Positions 1-8,520 of a DNA stretch of 44,816 nt are shown in pieces; within the stretch, counting starts at the first letter, position 1; the number at the start of each line of letters is the position of its first letter. The position numbers and the translations under genes were made by a program. The notes below the pieces were generated by a model, which worked only from the letters and a program-made list of their open reading frames with translations, made no database searches and was not told where the DNA came from. Source of the stretch: 2-12-FULL-41-16 sp964473715 (GTDB lineage: Bacteria > Patescibacteriota > Patescibacteriia > Magasanikbacterales > UBA922); the NCBI GenBank assembly GCA_964473715.1, contig CAYYQC010000003.1:1-44816 (forward strand). The letters are read 5' to 3'.

Positions 1-327
1 AGGTACCGTTCCTACCACACCGTACACCCCCTCACCCACTAGACTGACTGGTGCTGGGGTAAGCCAAGTACTTGGTAATTCAAATCGATACTTTCCATTT
101 TTTTCTACAAATTTTTGAATTTGTTTATTTTCGTCTTTATTAGTAACAACTGGATTGGCCGGCACTTCAGTATTTGAAACATCTGACGAAGTATCGTTTA
201 AGGGTACAGACAACGGTCGATCATGAACAGGTTGTCCATCTACAGAGGCACAGCCAACACCTAAAAATAACATGGCCAGAAAAGTTACAGCGCTTACAGA
301 TTGTATCGAGTAATGTAGGTTTTTCAT
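1..327 (-). CDS. Lipoprotein, C-terminus cut by window edge
   Basis: The frame is open from ATG at 327 to the window edge, giving the first 109 residues. The N-terminus is MKNLHYSIQS followed by a hydrophobic stretch and the lipobox LGVGC, so it is probably a signal peptidase II substrate anchored by its Cys near residue 26. A Ser/Thr/Asn/Asp-rich linker follows, then the start of a folded part around KYRFELPSTW, a pattern often seen in secreted proteins of the PsbP/DUF4367-like sort. It starts 17 bases after the ankyrin gene and is probably the last gene of the transporter-ankyrin-lipoprotein operon. Function is unknown. The lipoprotein call is seen in the sequence; the fold is a guess. Confidence 0.72.
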   Translation of the reverse strand, partial: MKNLHYSIQSVSAVTFLAMLFLGVGCASVDGQPVHDRPLSVPLNDTSSDVSNTEVPANPVVTNKDENKQIQKFVEKNGKYRFELPSTWLTPAPVSLVGEGVYGVVGTVP

Positions 328-344
328 AAAAAATTTATCTAAAA

Positions 345-1343
345 TTATTTCTTAAACAATTTATGTAGCTCTTGATAATACAATGGTTGACCTGGGGTAT
401 ATTGATATTCAGCGGCTGAAACATATTTGCGTGGGGTATTACCATTTTTATCTTTGATATCCAATTCTGCGCCCGCATTCACCAACGTTTTTACCATATC
501 AAATTGTTCTTTACTTAAAAAACTATTTTTAAGTACTACATGTAAAGCTGTTTCACCGTTATAATCCTGAGCATTGGGATCAGCCTTGGCTTTTAACAAT
601 AGTAAAATATTTTCGGTTTTATCTTCAGAAAAAGAATTAGCGGCATAATGCAAAGCTGTTTTTCTCTGTGAATCAACCAAATCCGTGCGAGCACCATTGT
701 CTAATAAGGTTTGTACGGCTTCAGCAGAATTGGCTTCAACCGCTTGCATCAATACCGTTTGACCACCACCCGAACCTTTATATAATTCACGCGTTTGTGC
801 ATTAATATCATATCCTTGCTCAACCAAAACTGGCATCAAAGTGAAATAATCACTTCTCACCGTTGTGTCAAAAGCATTATAAGACATTACTTGACCAAAA
901 TCATTATTATGAACGCTCAGCGCACTAATTTCCGTAATAGATTTTTTTTCGTAAATCGCGTTTAAAAAATTACCACCAGTATTCTCCGCGGCCATTGAGT
1001 TTCCGTAACTTATAATTCCCCAAAAAACTAAGCCTAACGCCGCCATCACAGCGACAATGAGCAGAGGCGCTTTGCCCGGATGGCTTTTAAGCCAACCACT
1101 ATTTTTCAATACTTTTTCAATTACATATGAAACTAGCCCGACCCCTCCAAGCAAAAATAACCACAACAATAAATCCTGCCAATTTTCTGGAGCATAAGTA
1201 AACGACCGATTTCCCGCCGGTCCAGTCCACAAGCCAAAATCGGTTTTGAATATTTTATTTACACCAAACAAAATTACCACTAAACCACAGGTAAAGGCCA
1301 TTAACCGCGCCAATAGATAAAAAAATGATTGTAAAATTTTCAT
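345..1343 (-). CDS. Membrane-anchored ankyrin-repeat protein
   Basis: 332 residues. Three hydrophobic segments lie in the first third (about residues 8-30, 57-77 and 92-113). From about residue 190 there are ankyrin repeats with recognisable GQTVLMQAVE, KTALHYAANS, GETALHVVLK and GNTPRKYVS units. Ankyrin repeats bind partner proteins, and here they would be tethered to the membrane. Their side of the membrane cannot be fixed from sequence. The gene lies 15 bases after the NRAMP-like gene and 17 bases before the lipoprotein gene, so all three are probably cotranscribed and this protein may serve the transporter. No catalytic motif is visible. Confidence 0.82.
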   Translation of the reverse strand: MKILQSFFYLLARLMAFTCGLVVILFGVNKIFKTDFGLWTGPAGNRSFTYAPENWQDLLLWLFLLGGVGLVSYVIEKVLKNSGWLKSHPGKAPLLIVAVMAALGLVFWGIISYGNSMAAENTGGNFLNAIYEKKSITEISALSVHNNDFGQVMSYNAFDTTVRSDYFTLMPVLVEQGYDINAQTRELYKGSGGGQTVLMQAVEANSAEAVQTLLDNGARTDLVDSQRKTALHYAANSFSEDKTENILLLLKAKADPNAQDYNGETALHVVLKNSFLSKEQFDMVKTLVNAGAELDIKDKNGNTPRKYVSAAEYQYTPGQPLYYQELHKLFKK

Positions 1344-1358
1344 AAAATTACCAGTACT

Positions 1359-2621
1359 TTATATCAAGGAATAAAGCAAAGCAATTGAAGCAGTGCTCAT
1401 AATCGCGGTAATTGACCAACCCAAAATATTGGCAGTACGCGAATTTTTATGTTCACCCATGATGTTTTTATTATTACTAATGCGTAAAATTAAAATCATT
1501 AAAATTGGTGAAACAGTGCCATTTAAAATAGCTGTGTAATATAACATTCTAAATGGTGGAATACTGGTAAAATTAATAAGTAAACCCAGTAAAGTAGCAA
1601 TAGTAATTATGCCATAAAAACCATGGGCTTGAGAAAATTTTCGGTACAAACCTTCTTTCCATTTAAAAGCTTCACTCACTGCGTACGATGCTGAACCAGC
1701 TAGCACTGGCACAGCTAAGAGGCCTGTGCCAATAATACCAATCGCAAATAAAACTTGTGCCCATTTACCAGCAATTGGTTCCAAAGCAGCAGCGGCTTGC
1801 GCAGCGGTGTCAATGTGCGTAATGCCTTGTGGTAATAAAGTTGCCGCGGCCGCAATCATAATAAATATTGCTACAATATTAGAGAAGATCATGCCGCGAA
1901 TTGTATCGCCACGCATGGTTTTAAAATCCGCAGTCTTAACCTTTGGCACGCCTTGCCCAAAGGTTTTTAATTTTTTTTCAGCTACCAATTCTTCTACCTC
2001 TTCCCCAGCTTGCCAAAAAAATAAATACGGTGAAATAGTGGTTCCAAGTAAGGCAACAACATTAAATAAATACTCTTTAGTAAATTGAATATGCGGTTTG
2101 ATTAAGTTTTTTGCTGCTTCAAGCCAATTAATATTAATAAAAAACGCCACTCCAAGATACGCAAATAAAGTAAGCGCAAAATATTTTAAATATTTTACAT
2201 ACACTTTGTAGGAAACAAACACTTCAAGAATTAAAGTAAAAATTGTGACACCAATAATTAACACGGGAAATGATAGTGGAACCAAAAGTTCCATGGCCGA
2301 GGCCATAGCTCCCAGATCGGCACCAATATTCACCGCGTTGGCCACCACCAAAAGGGTAACAATAAACACTAATAATTTTTTAGAATAATTTTCACGAATA
2401 ACTCCGGACAAACCTTTGCCTGTCACCATTCCAATCTTACCGCACATTTCTTGAATAGCTACCAAAAAAGGCGTTACCAAGACCATGGTCCACAATTGTG
2501 TCAAACCAAATTGAGCACCAGTTTGGGTATAGGTGGCAATGCCACTTGGATCATCATCTGACGCACCAGTAATAAAGCCAGGACCAAGTTTTTTTAGCCA
2601 ATTTTTAGTTTTTGATTTCAT
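1359..2621 (-). CDS. NRAMP-family divalent cation transporter, divergent metal site
   Basis: 420 residues with about 11 membrane segments. The family signature lies near the N-terminus (GPGFITGASDDDPSG, residues 13-27). Classical NRAMP/MntH proteins have DPGN in helix 1 and a Met in helix 6 (MPH) that bind Mn2+ or Fe2+. Here helix 1 has DPSG (24-27) and helix 6 has ISPY (196-199), so the Asn and Met ligands are absent. Helix 6 runs into an acidic patch, AGEEVEE. Loss of the Met is a feature of the NRMT (magnesium) clade, so Mg2+ is a plausible substrate but unproven. It is the first gene of the operon with the ankyrin and lipoprotein genes. Confidence 0.88.
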   Translation of the reverse strand: MKSKTKNWLKKLGPGFITGASDDDPSGIATYTQTGAQFGLTQLWTMVLVTPFLVAIQEMCGKIGMVTGKGLSGVIRENYSKKLLVFIVTLLVVANAVNIGADLGAMASAMELLVPLSFPVLIIGVTIFTLILEVFVSYKVYVKYLKYFALTLFAYLGVAFFININWLEAAKNLIKPHIQFTKEYLFNVVALLGTTISPYLFFWQAGEEVEELVAEKKLKTFGQGVPKVKTADFKTMRGDTIRGMIFSNIVAIFIMIAAAATLLPQGITHIDTAAQAAAALEPIAGKWAQVLFAIGIIGTGLLAVPVLAGSASYAVSEAFKWKEGLYRKFSQAHGFYGIITIATLLGLLINFTSIPPFRMLYYTAILNGTVSPILMILILRISNNKNIMGEHKNSRTANILGWSITAIMSTASIALLYSLI

Positions 2622-2662
2622 AATCAGTATAAAAAATATCTAGCCAAATTATACTCCATTTA

Positions 2663-2691
2663 TTGACAAAAACCCATTTTTCCATTATTTT
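2663..2691 (+). promoter_or_regulatory. Sigma70-type promoter for the 2718 small gene
   Basis: TTGACA at 2663-2668, a 17-base spacer, then TATTTT at 2686-2691. Transcription would start near 2698, giving a leader of about 20 bases that contains the Shine-Dalgarno GGAGGAG just before the GTG start. Confidence 0.7.
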
Positions 2692-2717
2692 GTAGGCAGC
2701 CAAACTTTGGAGGAGTT

Positions 2718-2930
2718 GTGCGCCAGTATCATTTTAGTCTGATTCGTGCACTTATTTCTGGGTTGGTAGTTGTCCTGCTGTCTACGGCAGCCGGATACTA
2801 TCTGAGTAGGCACTTTCAGCCCAAAGCACACATACAACGATCGGTGCCCAGGGAGAAGGCCCCGCTCAAGTACCGCCCCGTCACCACCCCGCCTTTTATT
2901 GATGAGCAGCGAAAATTCGCGCTTGTCTAG
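2718..2930 (+). CDS. Small single-pass membrane protein, 70 aa, orphan GC-rich gene
   Basis: It starts at GTG, six or seven bases after GGAGGAG, a strong ribosome site for this window. The product has a short basic N-terminus, one hydrophobic helix (about residues 9-28, LISGLVVVLLSTAAGYYLS) and a basic, Pro-rich tail (KAPLKYRPVTTPP). The start codon, promoter and ribosome site argue for this frame over the open frame on the other strand. Codons are GC-rich compared with the genes on both sides. After the stop comes a CAGGCG/CGCCTG hairpin and then the shared terminator at 3006-3036. I recognise no family. It belongs to the group of small independent genes described in the findings. Confidence 0.6.
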   Translation: MRQYHFSLIRALISGLVVVLLSTAAGYYLSRHFQPKAHIQRSVPREKAPLKYRPVTTPPFIDEQRKFALV

Positions 2931-3005
2931 CAGGCGCCCGCTCTTTTCCACCCCGTCGCCTGCATCCCACAGTAGTTACTGACTCTTGTGGAACCCAGGT
3001 GACGT

Positions 3006-3036
3006 AAAAAAATCCCCTTAAAATGGGGATTTTTTA
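3006..3036. terminator. Bidirectional rho-independent terminator
   Basis: Stem AAAAAATCCCC / GGGGATTTTTT around loop TTAAAAT. It has a T run on both strands, so it can end both the small plus-strand gene and the EamA gene that converges from the right. Confidence 0.85.
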
Positions 3037-3046
3037 ATGTTATATT

Positions 3047-3949
3047 TTAAAAACTAAAATATGAAAACAAAATAATTCCCACAAGGGCCAAGATAAGGGC
3101 CAATACTTTTACCACTATATTTTTTTGTTCCGTACTTTCTTGCAAAGCTCGTGGCCAAAGTTTAGCAATACAAAGGGAAATAAAAAATACATACAGAGCC
3201 TGCACACCTTCAAGAGATAATACCAGAGCGGCTTGTCCATCTTTGAGTGCCCATTGACCAAGCGCGGTTCCTAAATAATCTACAGAAATAGTAGCCAGTA
3301 ACCAAAAACCAATTCCTGGAGTGATACGTTTGGTTTCAGCAACAAACTCAGTACGAAATTTTTTAGATGCAAAGAAAAAAAATACTGATACACCACGAAT
3401 AAAATTAATATAAATAAAAACAAAGGGAATCGAAACATTTTGGCCAACCATCCGAATAATAATTGAATATAAACTAAACTCAATACAAAACGCAATAATC
3501 CACCACAAACCTGGTGAAAAAAACTTTTGATCGCGCGTAAAATTTATCGACCCAAGTATTGAAGCAATAAATAAAACTGTCATGGCCATAAATTGACCCT
3601 GATTTGGCAGTTCTTTTAAAAAAATCCAACCAAATAATAAACTAAACACTGGAATTAAATTCCACCAAATATTAATGCGACTAATTTCTGATATCTCCAC
3701 GGCTTTTAAATACCATAAAAACCCAATCGTATACATAAACCCACACAAAGTCAGCCACAGTAGCACGGTATGACCAGGATAAGAAAAATCAATCCACGGT
3801 AAAGCAAAAATAGTAAGCGCACCAAGCCAAGACATCCAGACCAAAAACACGCGAATATTCTTCACGCGATTACTAATAATATATTTATCAATAATATTAC
3901 TTGTACCCCAACTAAGGTGAGATAAAATACCAGTTACAATCCAATTCAT
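3047..3949 (-). CDS. EamA/DMT-family membrane transporter
   Basis: 300 residues made of about ten short hydrophobic helices in two similar halves, the layout of EamA (drug/metabolite transporter) permeases. The first half begins with MNWIVTGILSHLSWGTSN and the second around FSPGLWWIIAFCIEFSLYS. These proteins export or exchange small metabolites; the substrate cannot be read from sequence. The start codon follows the rarA stop as TAATATG, so translation is probably coupled to rarA. It ends next to a bidirectional terminator. Confidence 0.85.
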   Translation of the reverse strand: MNWIVTGILSHLSWGTSNIIDKYIISNRVKNIRVFLVWMSWLGALTIFALPWIDFSYPGHTVLLWLTLCGFMYTIGFLWYLKAVEISEISRINIWWNLIPVFSLLFGWIFLKELPNQGQFMAMTVLFIASILGSINFTRDQKFFSPGLWWIIAFCIEFSLYSIIIRMVGQNVSIPFVFIYINFIRGVSVFFFFASKKFRTEFVAETKRITPGIGFWLLATISVDYLGTALGQWALKDGQAALVLSLEGVQALYVFFISLCIAKLWPRALQESTEQKNIVVKVLALILALVGIILFSYFSF

Positions 3950-3950
3950 A

Positions 3951-5171
3951 TTACGGGCTTAAAAAATCTTGATCTTCTAGCTCAGGAGGCAAATACGTCT
4001 GGTCTACAGGTCCTTTAAAATCTGGGTTATATTTATACTCTTTTCCATAGCCAATTTCTTTCATAAATTTTGTAGGCGCATTGCGCAAATGAATTGGTAC
4101 GCCCAAATGCGAAGTTTGGCGCGCGGCTTCAGCCGCTTTGTTATAACCAGTATATAATAAATTAGATTTTTTAGATTTTGCGCAATACACTACCGCCTGC
4201 GCCAAATGAACTGAGCATTCAGGCATTCCAATTTTGTGACAAGCGTCATAGGTTGCATTAGCTTGAATCATGGCTTCACTATTGGCCATCCCAATATCTT
4301 CACTAGCAAAACGCAAAACTCTGCGCGCAACATATAATGGATCCGCACCAGCTTCTAACATTCGTGCTAGCCAATATAATGATGCGTTTGCATCTGAACC
4401 GCGCATCGATTTATGAAGCGCAGAAATTAAATTGTAAAATTCCTCGCCGTTTTTATCAAAAACTAAATGCGTGCGCTGCAATGCTTCTTTAATATCTTCT
4501 TTAGTAATTTTGCCTTTATTATTTTTAGATTTTACTGCTAAATCCAAACCATTCAAAGCTTGGCGCGCATCACCACCAGAGAGTTCAGCAAGCATTTCTA
4601 AAATATCATCTTCTACTTTTACTTTTAGATTTCCCAATCCATTTTCTGTATCAATTAAAGCCCGGTTTAAAATTTGCACCAATTGATTGGGCTCCAAAGA
4701 TTTTAAAATAAAAACACGTGAACGAGATAACAGCGCAGAAATAATTTCAAAAGAAGGATTTTCGGTAGTTGCACCAATTAAAATTACAATCCCCTTTTCT
4801 ACATAGGGTAACAGCGCGTCTTGTTGCGCTTTATTCCACCGGTGAATTTCATCAATGAATAAAACTGTGCGTTGACCATTAACTTCCAATCGTTCTTTAG
4901 CTTCACCAATAATTTTTAATAAATCTGCTTTACCACTAGCCACACCAGAAAGCTCTGCAAACTCCGCTTTAGTTTCCCGCGCAATAATGTGCGCCAATGT
5001 GGTTTTGCCAGTTCCAGGCGGACCCCAAAAAATTAGCGATGCCAAATCATCATTTTCAATTAATTTTCGGAGCAGCTTTCCTTCACCCACAATATCAGCT
5101 TGGCCAACAAAATCCGACAAAGTCTGGGGGCGCAGGCGTTCGGCTAAGGGCGGATTAAGAGGTTGAACCAT
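3951..5171 (-). CDS. rarA: Replication-associated recombination protein A (RarA/MgsA), AAA+ ATPase
   Basis: 406 residues from the ATG at 5171 (MVQPLNPPLAERLRPQTL). The frame stays open 92 codons further, but that stretch is antisense to the Nudix gene and does not resemble the family. Walker A is GPPGTGKTT, Walker B LFIDEIHRW, sensor 1 GATTENPSF, and the conserved SRSRVF arginine region follows. The C-terminal part holds the family motifs SLYWLARMLEAGADP and RRVLRFASEDIGMA. RarA is a clamp-loader-like ATPase that acts at stalled replication forks. The length matches the family (about 400-450). The EamA gene follows at the TAATATG junction. Confidence 0.95.
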   Translation of the reverse strand: MVQPLNPPLAERLRPQTLSDFVGQADIVGEGKLLRKLIENDDLASLIFWGPPGTGKTTLAHIIARETKAEFAELSGVASGKADLLKIIGEAKERLEVNGQRTVLFIDEIHRWNKAQQDALLPYVEKGIVILIGATTENPSFEIISALLSRSRVFILKSLEPNQLVQILNRALIDTENGLGNLKVKVEDDILEMLAELSGGDARQALNGLDLAVKSKNNKGKITKEDIKEALQRTHLVFDKNGEEFYNLISALHKSMRGSDANASLYWLARMLEAGADPLYVARRVLRFASEDIGMANSEAMIQANATYDACHKIGMPECSVHLAQAVVYCAKSKKSNLLYTGYNKAAEAARQTSHLGVPIHLRNAPTKFMKEIGYGKEYKYNPDFKGPVDQTYLPPELEDQDFLSP

Positions 5172-5173
5172 AT

Positions 5174-5221
5174 TTGCGAGGTTATTTAAGTAATGGTACC
5201 ATAGTGTCACTACTTCGTGAA
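5174..5221. promoter_or_regulatory. Overlapping divergent promoters for rarA and the Nudix gene
   Basis: Plus strand: TTGCGA (5174-5179), 17 bases, TACCAT (5197-5202). Minus strand: TTCACG (complement of 5216-5221), 17 bases, TACCAT (complement of 5193-5198). The two -10 boxes overlap on the palindrome ATGGTACCAT, so the promoters face each other and probably compete for polymerase. Confidence 0.45.
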
Positions 5222-5223
5222 TT

Positions 5224-5625
5224 ATGAAATTACCCCCAAATACCATTATCGCGGCCGGCGTGGTCATCATTGAAAATGGCCAGGTTTTGCTTAATAAAGA
5301 AATAAAATTTGATGGCCTCAAGAGTCCTTTTTGGATGTTTCCAGGCGGGACCATGGATGAGGGCGATGTAAATTTAGAAGCCTGCGCGATACGCGAAGCC
5401 AAGGAAGAAGTTGGAATTGAAGTGGAACTCATTCGTCCACTTCGCACTTTATATGTACAGCGTCCTGATCGCGATGGTTCAGCGATTTTAGTTCATTATG
5501 AAGCCAAACGTTTAACTGAAGTAATTCCTGGTCCAGAAACTTATGCTTGCGACTGGTTTCCGGTCAAAGAATTGCCGCTTGATTGCGCGCCAAATGTGTA
5601 TGAAATTATGAAAGATTTACTATGA
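5224..5625 (+). CDS. Nudix hydrolase (NUDIX domain protein), 133 aa
   Basis: The Nudix region runs from GGTMDEGDVNLEACA into IREAKEEVGI. The catalytic REAKEEVG helix is intact, but the loop before it is one residue longer than the usual GX5EX7REUXEEXGU, and the first Glu is Asp. The N-terminal strand (IIAAGVVIIENGQVLLNKE) is typical of the fold. These enzymes cleave nucleoside diphosphates linked to another group; the substrate is unknown. It is divergent from rarA and followed 65 bases later by glyA, with only a weak AT hairpin between, so some readthrough is likely. Confidence 0.88.
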   Translation: MKLPPNTIIAAGVVIIENGQVLLNKEIKFDGLKSPFWMFPGGTMDEGDVNLEACAIREAKEEVGIEVELIRPLRTLYVQRPDRDGSAILVHYEAKRLTEVIPGPETYACDWFPVKELPLDCAPNVYEIMKDLL

Positions 5626-5649
5626 TTTTTGAATCTTTAGAATTTAAAT

Positions 5650-5678
5650 AAAAAAGATACAAATAAATCTTCTTTTTT
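5650..5678 (+). terminator. Weak AT-rich hairpin with T run
   Basis: AAAAAAGAT and ATCTTCTTTTTT flank a short loop between the Nudix and glyA genes. The stem is mostly A-T pairs, so termination would be partial. Confidence 0.35.
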
Positions 5679-5690
5679 AATTTCAAAAAT

Positions 5691-6962
5691 ATGTCCCTCA
5701 ATACTCAAGACCCCGACATTTTCAATCTCATCCAAAAAGAAGTTGCCCGTCAAAGCGAAGGTTTAGAAATGATTCCTTCAGAAAATCACACTTCTGGCGC
5801 CGTATTAGAAGCCCTGGGTTCTCGCCTCACTGACAAATATTCCGAAGGGTACCCTGGCATGCGCTATTATGGTGGCTGTGAAAATGTGGATGCCGTTGAA
5901 AATTTAGCCCGTGACCGCGCCAAAGAATTGTTTGGCGCCACGCACGCCAATGTCCAACCCCACTCTGGTTGTCCAGCCAATATCGCCGTATATTTTGCCT
6001 TACTTGATCCAGGCGACACTTTAATGGGTTTGGATTTATATCACGGCGGACACATGACCCATGGACTCAAATTAAATTTTTCTGGTCGTTTTTATAACAG
6101 CGTATTGTACACGTGTAAACCGGATGGTTTGATTGATGTTGATAAAATGCGCGCCATGGCCCATGAATTTAAACCAAAAATTTTAGTGACTGGTGGCTCT
6201 GCCTATTCCCGCCAATACGATTGGGCCACTTATAAAGAAATTGCCGATGAAGTCGGCGCCTTTATGCTTGCAGACATGAGTCATGTGGCTGGTTTGGTAG
6301 CAGGTGGCGTTCACCCAAATCCAGTGGGTATTGCGGATGTGGTTACCACTACTACTCACAAGACTTTACGCGGACCACGCGGTGCCATGATTTTATGTAA
6401 TGGTTTACCAAGCACTCCAACTAAGAAAGTAGAGCGTACTCGGGAAAATTTGCCATCCCTCATTGATCGCGCGATTATTCCAGGATTACAAGGCGGCCCA
6501 CACAATCACCAAACAGCGGCCATTGCGGTCGCCCTCAAAGAAGCAATGCAACCAGAATTCAAAGTGTATGCCGCGCAAATTATTGCTAACGCTAAAACTC
6601 TGGCTGCCGAATTAATGCGTCGCGGCTTCCAAATTGTAACTGGTGGCACTGACACACATTTGATGTTAGTGGATTTAACCAACAAAAACATTCCGGGAAA
6701 AATAGCAGAAAGTGCTTTGGCCAAAGCAGGCATTACCGTTAATAAAAACACGGTCCCATTTGACCCTCGCTCCCCATTTGATCCGTCAGGTATTCGTTTG
6801 GGTACACCCGCTCTCACCACCCGTGGTATGAAAGAAGCCGAAATGGTAATTATTGCTGGTTTTATTGATCGTGCCCTCGCTCATGTAGAAAATGAAAGTG
6901 AACTAGGAAAAATCCATGCCGAAGTCACAGAGATGTGTAAAAGTTTTCCATTACCAGTCTAA
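5691..6962 (+). CDS. glyA: Serine hydroxymethyltransferase
   Basis: 423 residues, full length for the family. It converts serine and tetrahydrofolate to glycine and 5,10-methylene-tetrahydrofolate with pyridoxal phosphate, in the cytosol. Visible signatures are EGLEMIPSENHTS at the N-terminus, DKYSEGYPGMRYYGGCE, LADMSHVAGLVAGG, and the PLP lysine in VVTTTTHKTLRGPRGAM. The substrate-binding Arg is in the C-terminal RLGTPALTTRGM. The tsaE frame begins at or just after its end, so the two are cotranscribed. Confidence 0.97.
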   Translation: MSLNTQDPDIFNLIQKEVARQSEGLEMIPSENHTSGAVLEALGSRLTDKYSEGYPGMRYYGGCENVDAVENLARDRAKELFGATHANVQPHSGCPANIAVYFALLDPGDTLMGLDLYHGGHMTHGLKLNFSGRFYNSVLYTCKPDGLIDVDKMRAMAHEFKPKILVTGGSAYSRQYDWATYKEIADEVGAFMLADMSHVAGLVAGGVHPNPVGIADVVTTTTHKTLRGPRGAMILCNGLPSTPTKKVERTRENLPSLIDRAIIPGLQGGPHNHQTAAIAVALKEAMQPEFKVYAAQIIANAKTLAAELMRRGFQIVTGGTDTHLMLVDLTNKNIPGKIAESALAKAGITVNKNTVPFDPRSPFDPSGIRLGTPALTTRGMKEAEMVIIAGFIDRALAHVENESELGKIHAEVTEMCKSFPLPV

Positions 6963-6972
6963 TATTTCTTTT

Positions 6973-7401
6973 GTGCGAGTTACTAGTGAACAAGAGACTA
7001 TTGAATTAGCCCGTGAAATCGCACCCAAATTAAAAGGTGGCGATATTTTAGCTTTGTCTGGAGATCTGGGCGCTGGCAAAACTACGTTTACCAAAGGATT
7101 GGCAATGGCTTTGGGAATTACTAAAAATGTCACCAGCCCGACTTTTGCGATCATGAATGTCTATGAATTGCCTGAAATAAAAAATGGCATTAAAACATTG
7201 GTACATATTGATGCGTATCGTCTAGAAACTTCTGATGAAATCCTTACTATTGGCGTGCAAGATTATTTGAGTCAACCAGATATTTTAACAGTGATTGAAT
7301 GGCCAGAAAAAATCCAGCCCATGCTGGATAATTATAAAATGATTGAATTAAAATTTTCTCTTGAAAATAGTGCACGCGCGATTTCTGGCCCACTTATTTA
7401 A
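6973..7401 (+). CDS. tsaE: tRNA threonylcarbamoyladenosine biosynthesis ATPase TsaE
   Basis: About 142 residues from the GTG at 6973. TsaE is the small P-loop ATPase that works with TsaB and TsaD to make t6A37 on ANN-decoding tRNAs. Walker A is GDLGAGKTTFTKG; further family marks are TSPTFAIMNVYE, HIDAYRLE and VIEWPEKI. I chose GTG 6973 because it puts the P-loop about 30 residues from the N-terminus, as in known TsaE. An ATG at 6916 with an AGGA ribosome site 7 bases upstream would add 19 residues and overlap glyA by 47 bases. The 3' end overlaps the converging phospholipase D-like gene by 8 bases. Confidence 0.93.
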   Translation: MRVTSEQETIELAREIAPKLKGGDILALSGDLGAGKTTFTKGLAMALGITKNVTSPTFAIMNVYELPEIKNGIKTLVHIDAYRLETSDEILTIGVQDYLSQPDILTVIEWPEKIQPMLDNYKMIELKFSLENSARAISGPLI

Positions 7402-8482
7402 TTCCAAACCACCAATTATAGAGTTTAAGCGCTAGCCATTCTTTAGTGCGATTTAACCAACCACGTTTTTCCCACTTCTTGTCCACTGGCTCAGCTTCTT
7501 TAATCCACCCTTCCAAAATAACTTTAAGCTGATTAACAAATCCACGATCTTTACTGCTAATATTAGCTTCATGATTGTAAAAAAAACTAGTTTGATCAAT
7601 ATTACTACTACCAATCATGGCCCAATTGTTATCTACCACAATCCCCTTGCCGTGCATCATGTGCGGGGTAATGTGAACATTTACACCCATCGTACGCATA
7701 AGCGCAAACCAAGCAAAAGCTGCGTAAGTAGCCACGCGTAAATCGGTACGAAATGGAATTAACAAGTCCAAACGCACTCCCCGTTTTTTTGCATCATACA
7801 AAGCAGCCAAAAATTCTCGATCTGGAAAATAATAGGGTGAAAATAAAATCACCCGTTCGCGAGCACGATTTAAAGCGCGAACGTAATTATCTTTTACCTT
7901 TGAGTTGCTAACATTAGGCTCATCGGTAATTAAGTCAAACTGACTTTTCATTACCCGATATTGATATTTTAAATATGGTCTCACTGCCTCACGATCACCT
8001 CCGCAAATAATGTACGACTTAGCAAAAGAACGCAATAACGATCGAACAATTTTTCCCTCTACACGTACATGAATGTCACGCCAATTTTTCATGAAATGAC
8101 GCACATTCACTCCACCAATAAAACCAATTTTTTCGTCAATAATTAAAATTTTGCGATGAGTGCGTGATGAAAATAGTCCCCACCAAATTAAATGACGACG
8201 CTTACGATCTTCAAATCGGCGTACATCTACGCCTGCGGCTCTAAGCTCGGTGAATTTTTTATTAGACAAAGACAGACTTCCCCAATAATCTACAATTAAT
8301 TTCACATCCACGCCAGCGCGCGCTTTTTCTTCTAAAACATCAAAAAATTTATTTCCACTTTCATCGTCCACCATCATGTACACTTCCCAATAAATAGATT
8401 TTTGCGCACCACCAATAGCATTGAGCATTGATTCCCAAGATTCTTTGGTAGTGGAATAAATCGTGTAATTGGATTTCTTCAT
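7394..8482 (-). CDS. Phospholipase D-like / cardiolipin synthase-type protein
   Basis: 362 residues with two HKD catalytic motifs, HRKILIIDEKIGFIGG near residue 111 and HGKGIVVDNNWAMIGSSN near residue 278. Two HKD motifs in one chain is the layout of cardiolipin synthases, which join phosphatidylglycerol molecules, and of other PLD transferases or hydrolases. Bacterial Cls usually has two N-terminal membrane helices; they are missing here and the chain starts close to the catalytic fold. The product may therefore be peripheral, or a PLD with another substrate. It converges on and overlaps tsaE. Confidence 0.85.
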   Translation of the reverse strand: MKKSNYTIYSTTKESWESMLNAIGGAQKSIYWEVYMMVDDESGNKFFDVLEEKARAGVDVKLIVDYWGSLSLSNKKFTELRAAGVDVRRFEDRKRRHLIWWGLFSSRTHRKILIIDEKIGFIGGVNVRHFMKNWRDIHVRVEGKIVRSLLRSFAKSYIICGGDREAVRPYLKYQYRVMKSQFDLITDEPNVSNSKVKDNYVRALNRARERVILFSPYYFPDREFLAALYDAKKRGVRLDLLIPFRTDLRVATYAAFAWFALMRTMGVNVHITPHMMHGKGIVVDNNWAMIGSSNIDQTSFFYNHEANISSKDRGFVNQLKVILEGWIKEAEPVDKKWEKRGWLNRTKEWLALKLYNWWFGIK

Positions 8483-8491
8483 AGCAGATGT

Positions 8492-8520
8492 ACACTACCA
8501 AATTTCCCCCTTAAAAGCAA
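8492..8520 (-). promoter_or_regulatory. Promoter for the PLD-like gene
   Basis: On the minus strand TTGCTT (8515-8520), 17 bases, TAGTGT (8492-8497), just upstream of the ATG at 8482. The -35 box overlaps the T run of the terminator that closes the small gene upstream. Confidence 0.4.

Noticed and set aside
2685..2951. Open frame of 88 codons on the minus strand opposite the 2718 small gene
   Set aside because: No ribosome site or promoter in that direction; the plus-strand frame has both, plus a membrane helix.
2690..3000. GC-rich patches as assembly contamination
   Set aside because: Several separate patches each begin and end cleanly between native genes, with promoters and terminators; a chimera would not repeat this pattern. 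Read coverage was not available to prove it.
5172..5447. N-terminal extension of RarA by 92 codons
   Set aside because: It is antisense to the Nudix gene, does not resemble the family, and the downstream ATG fits RarA length.
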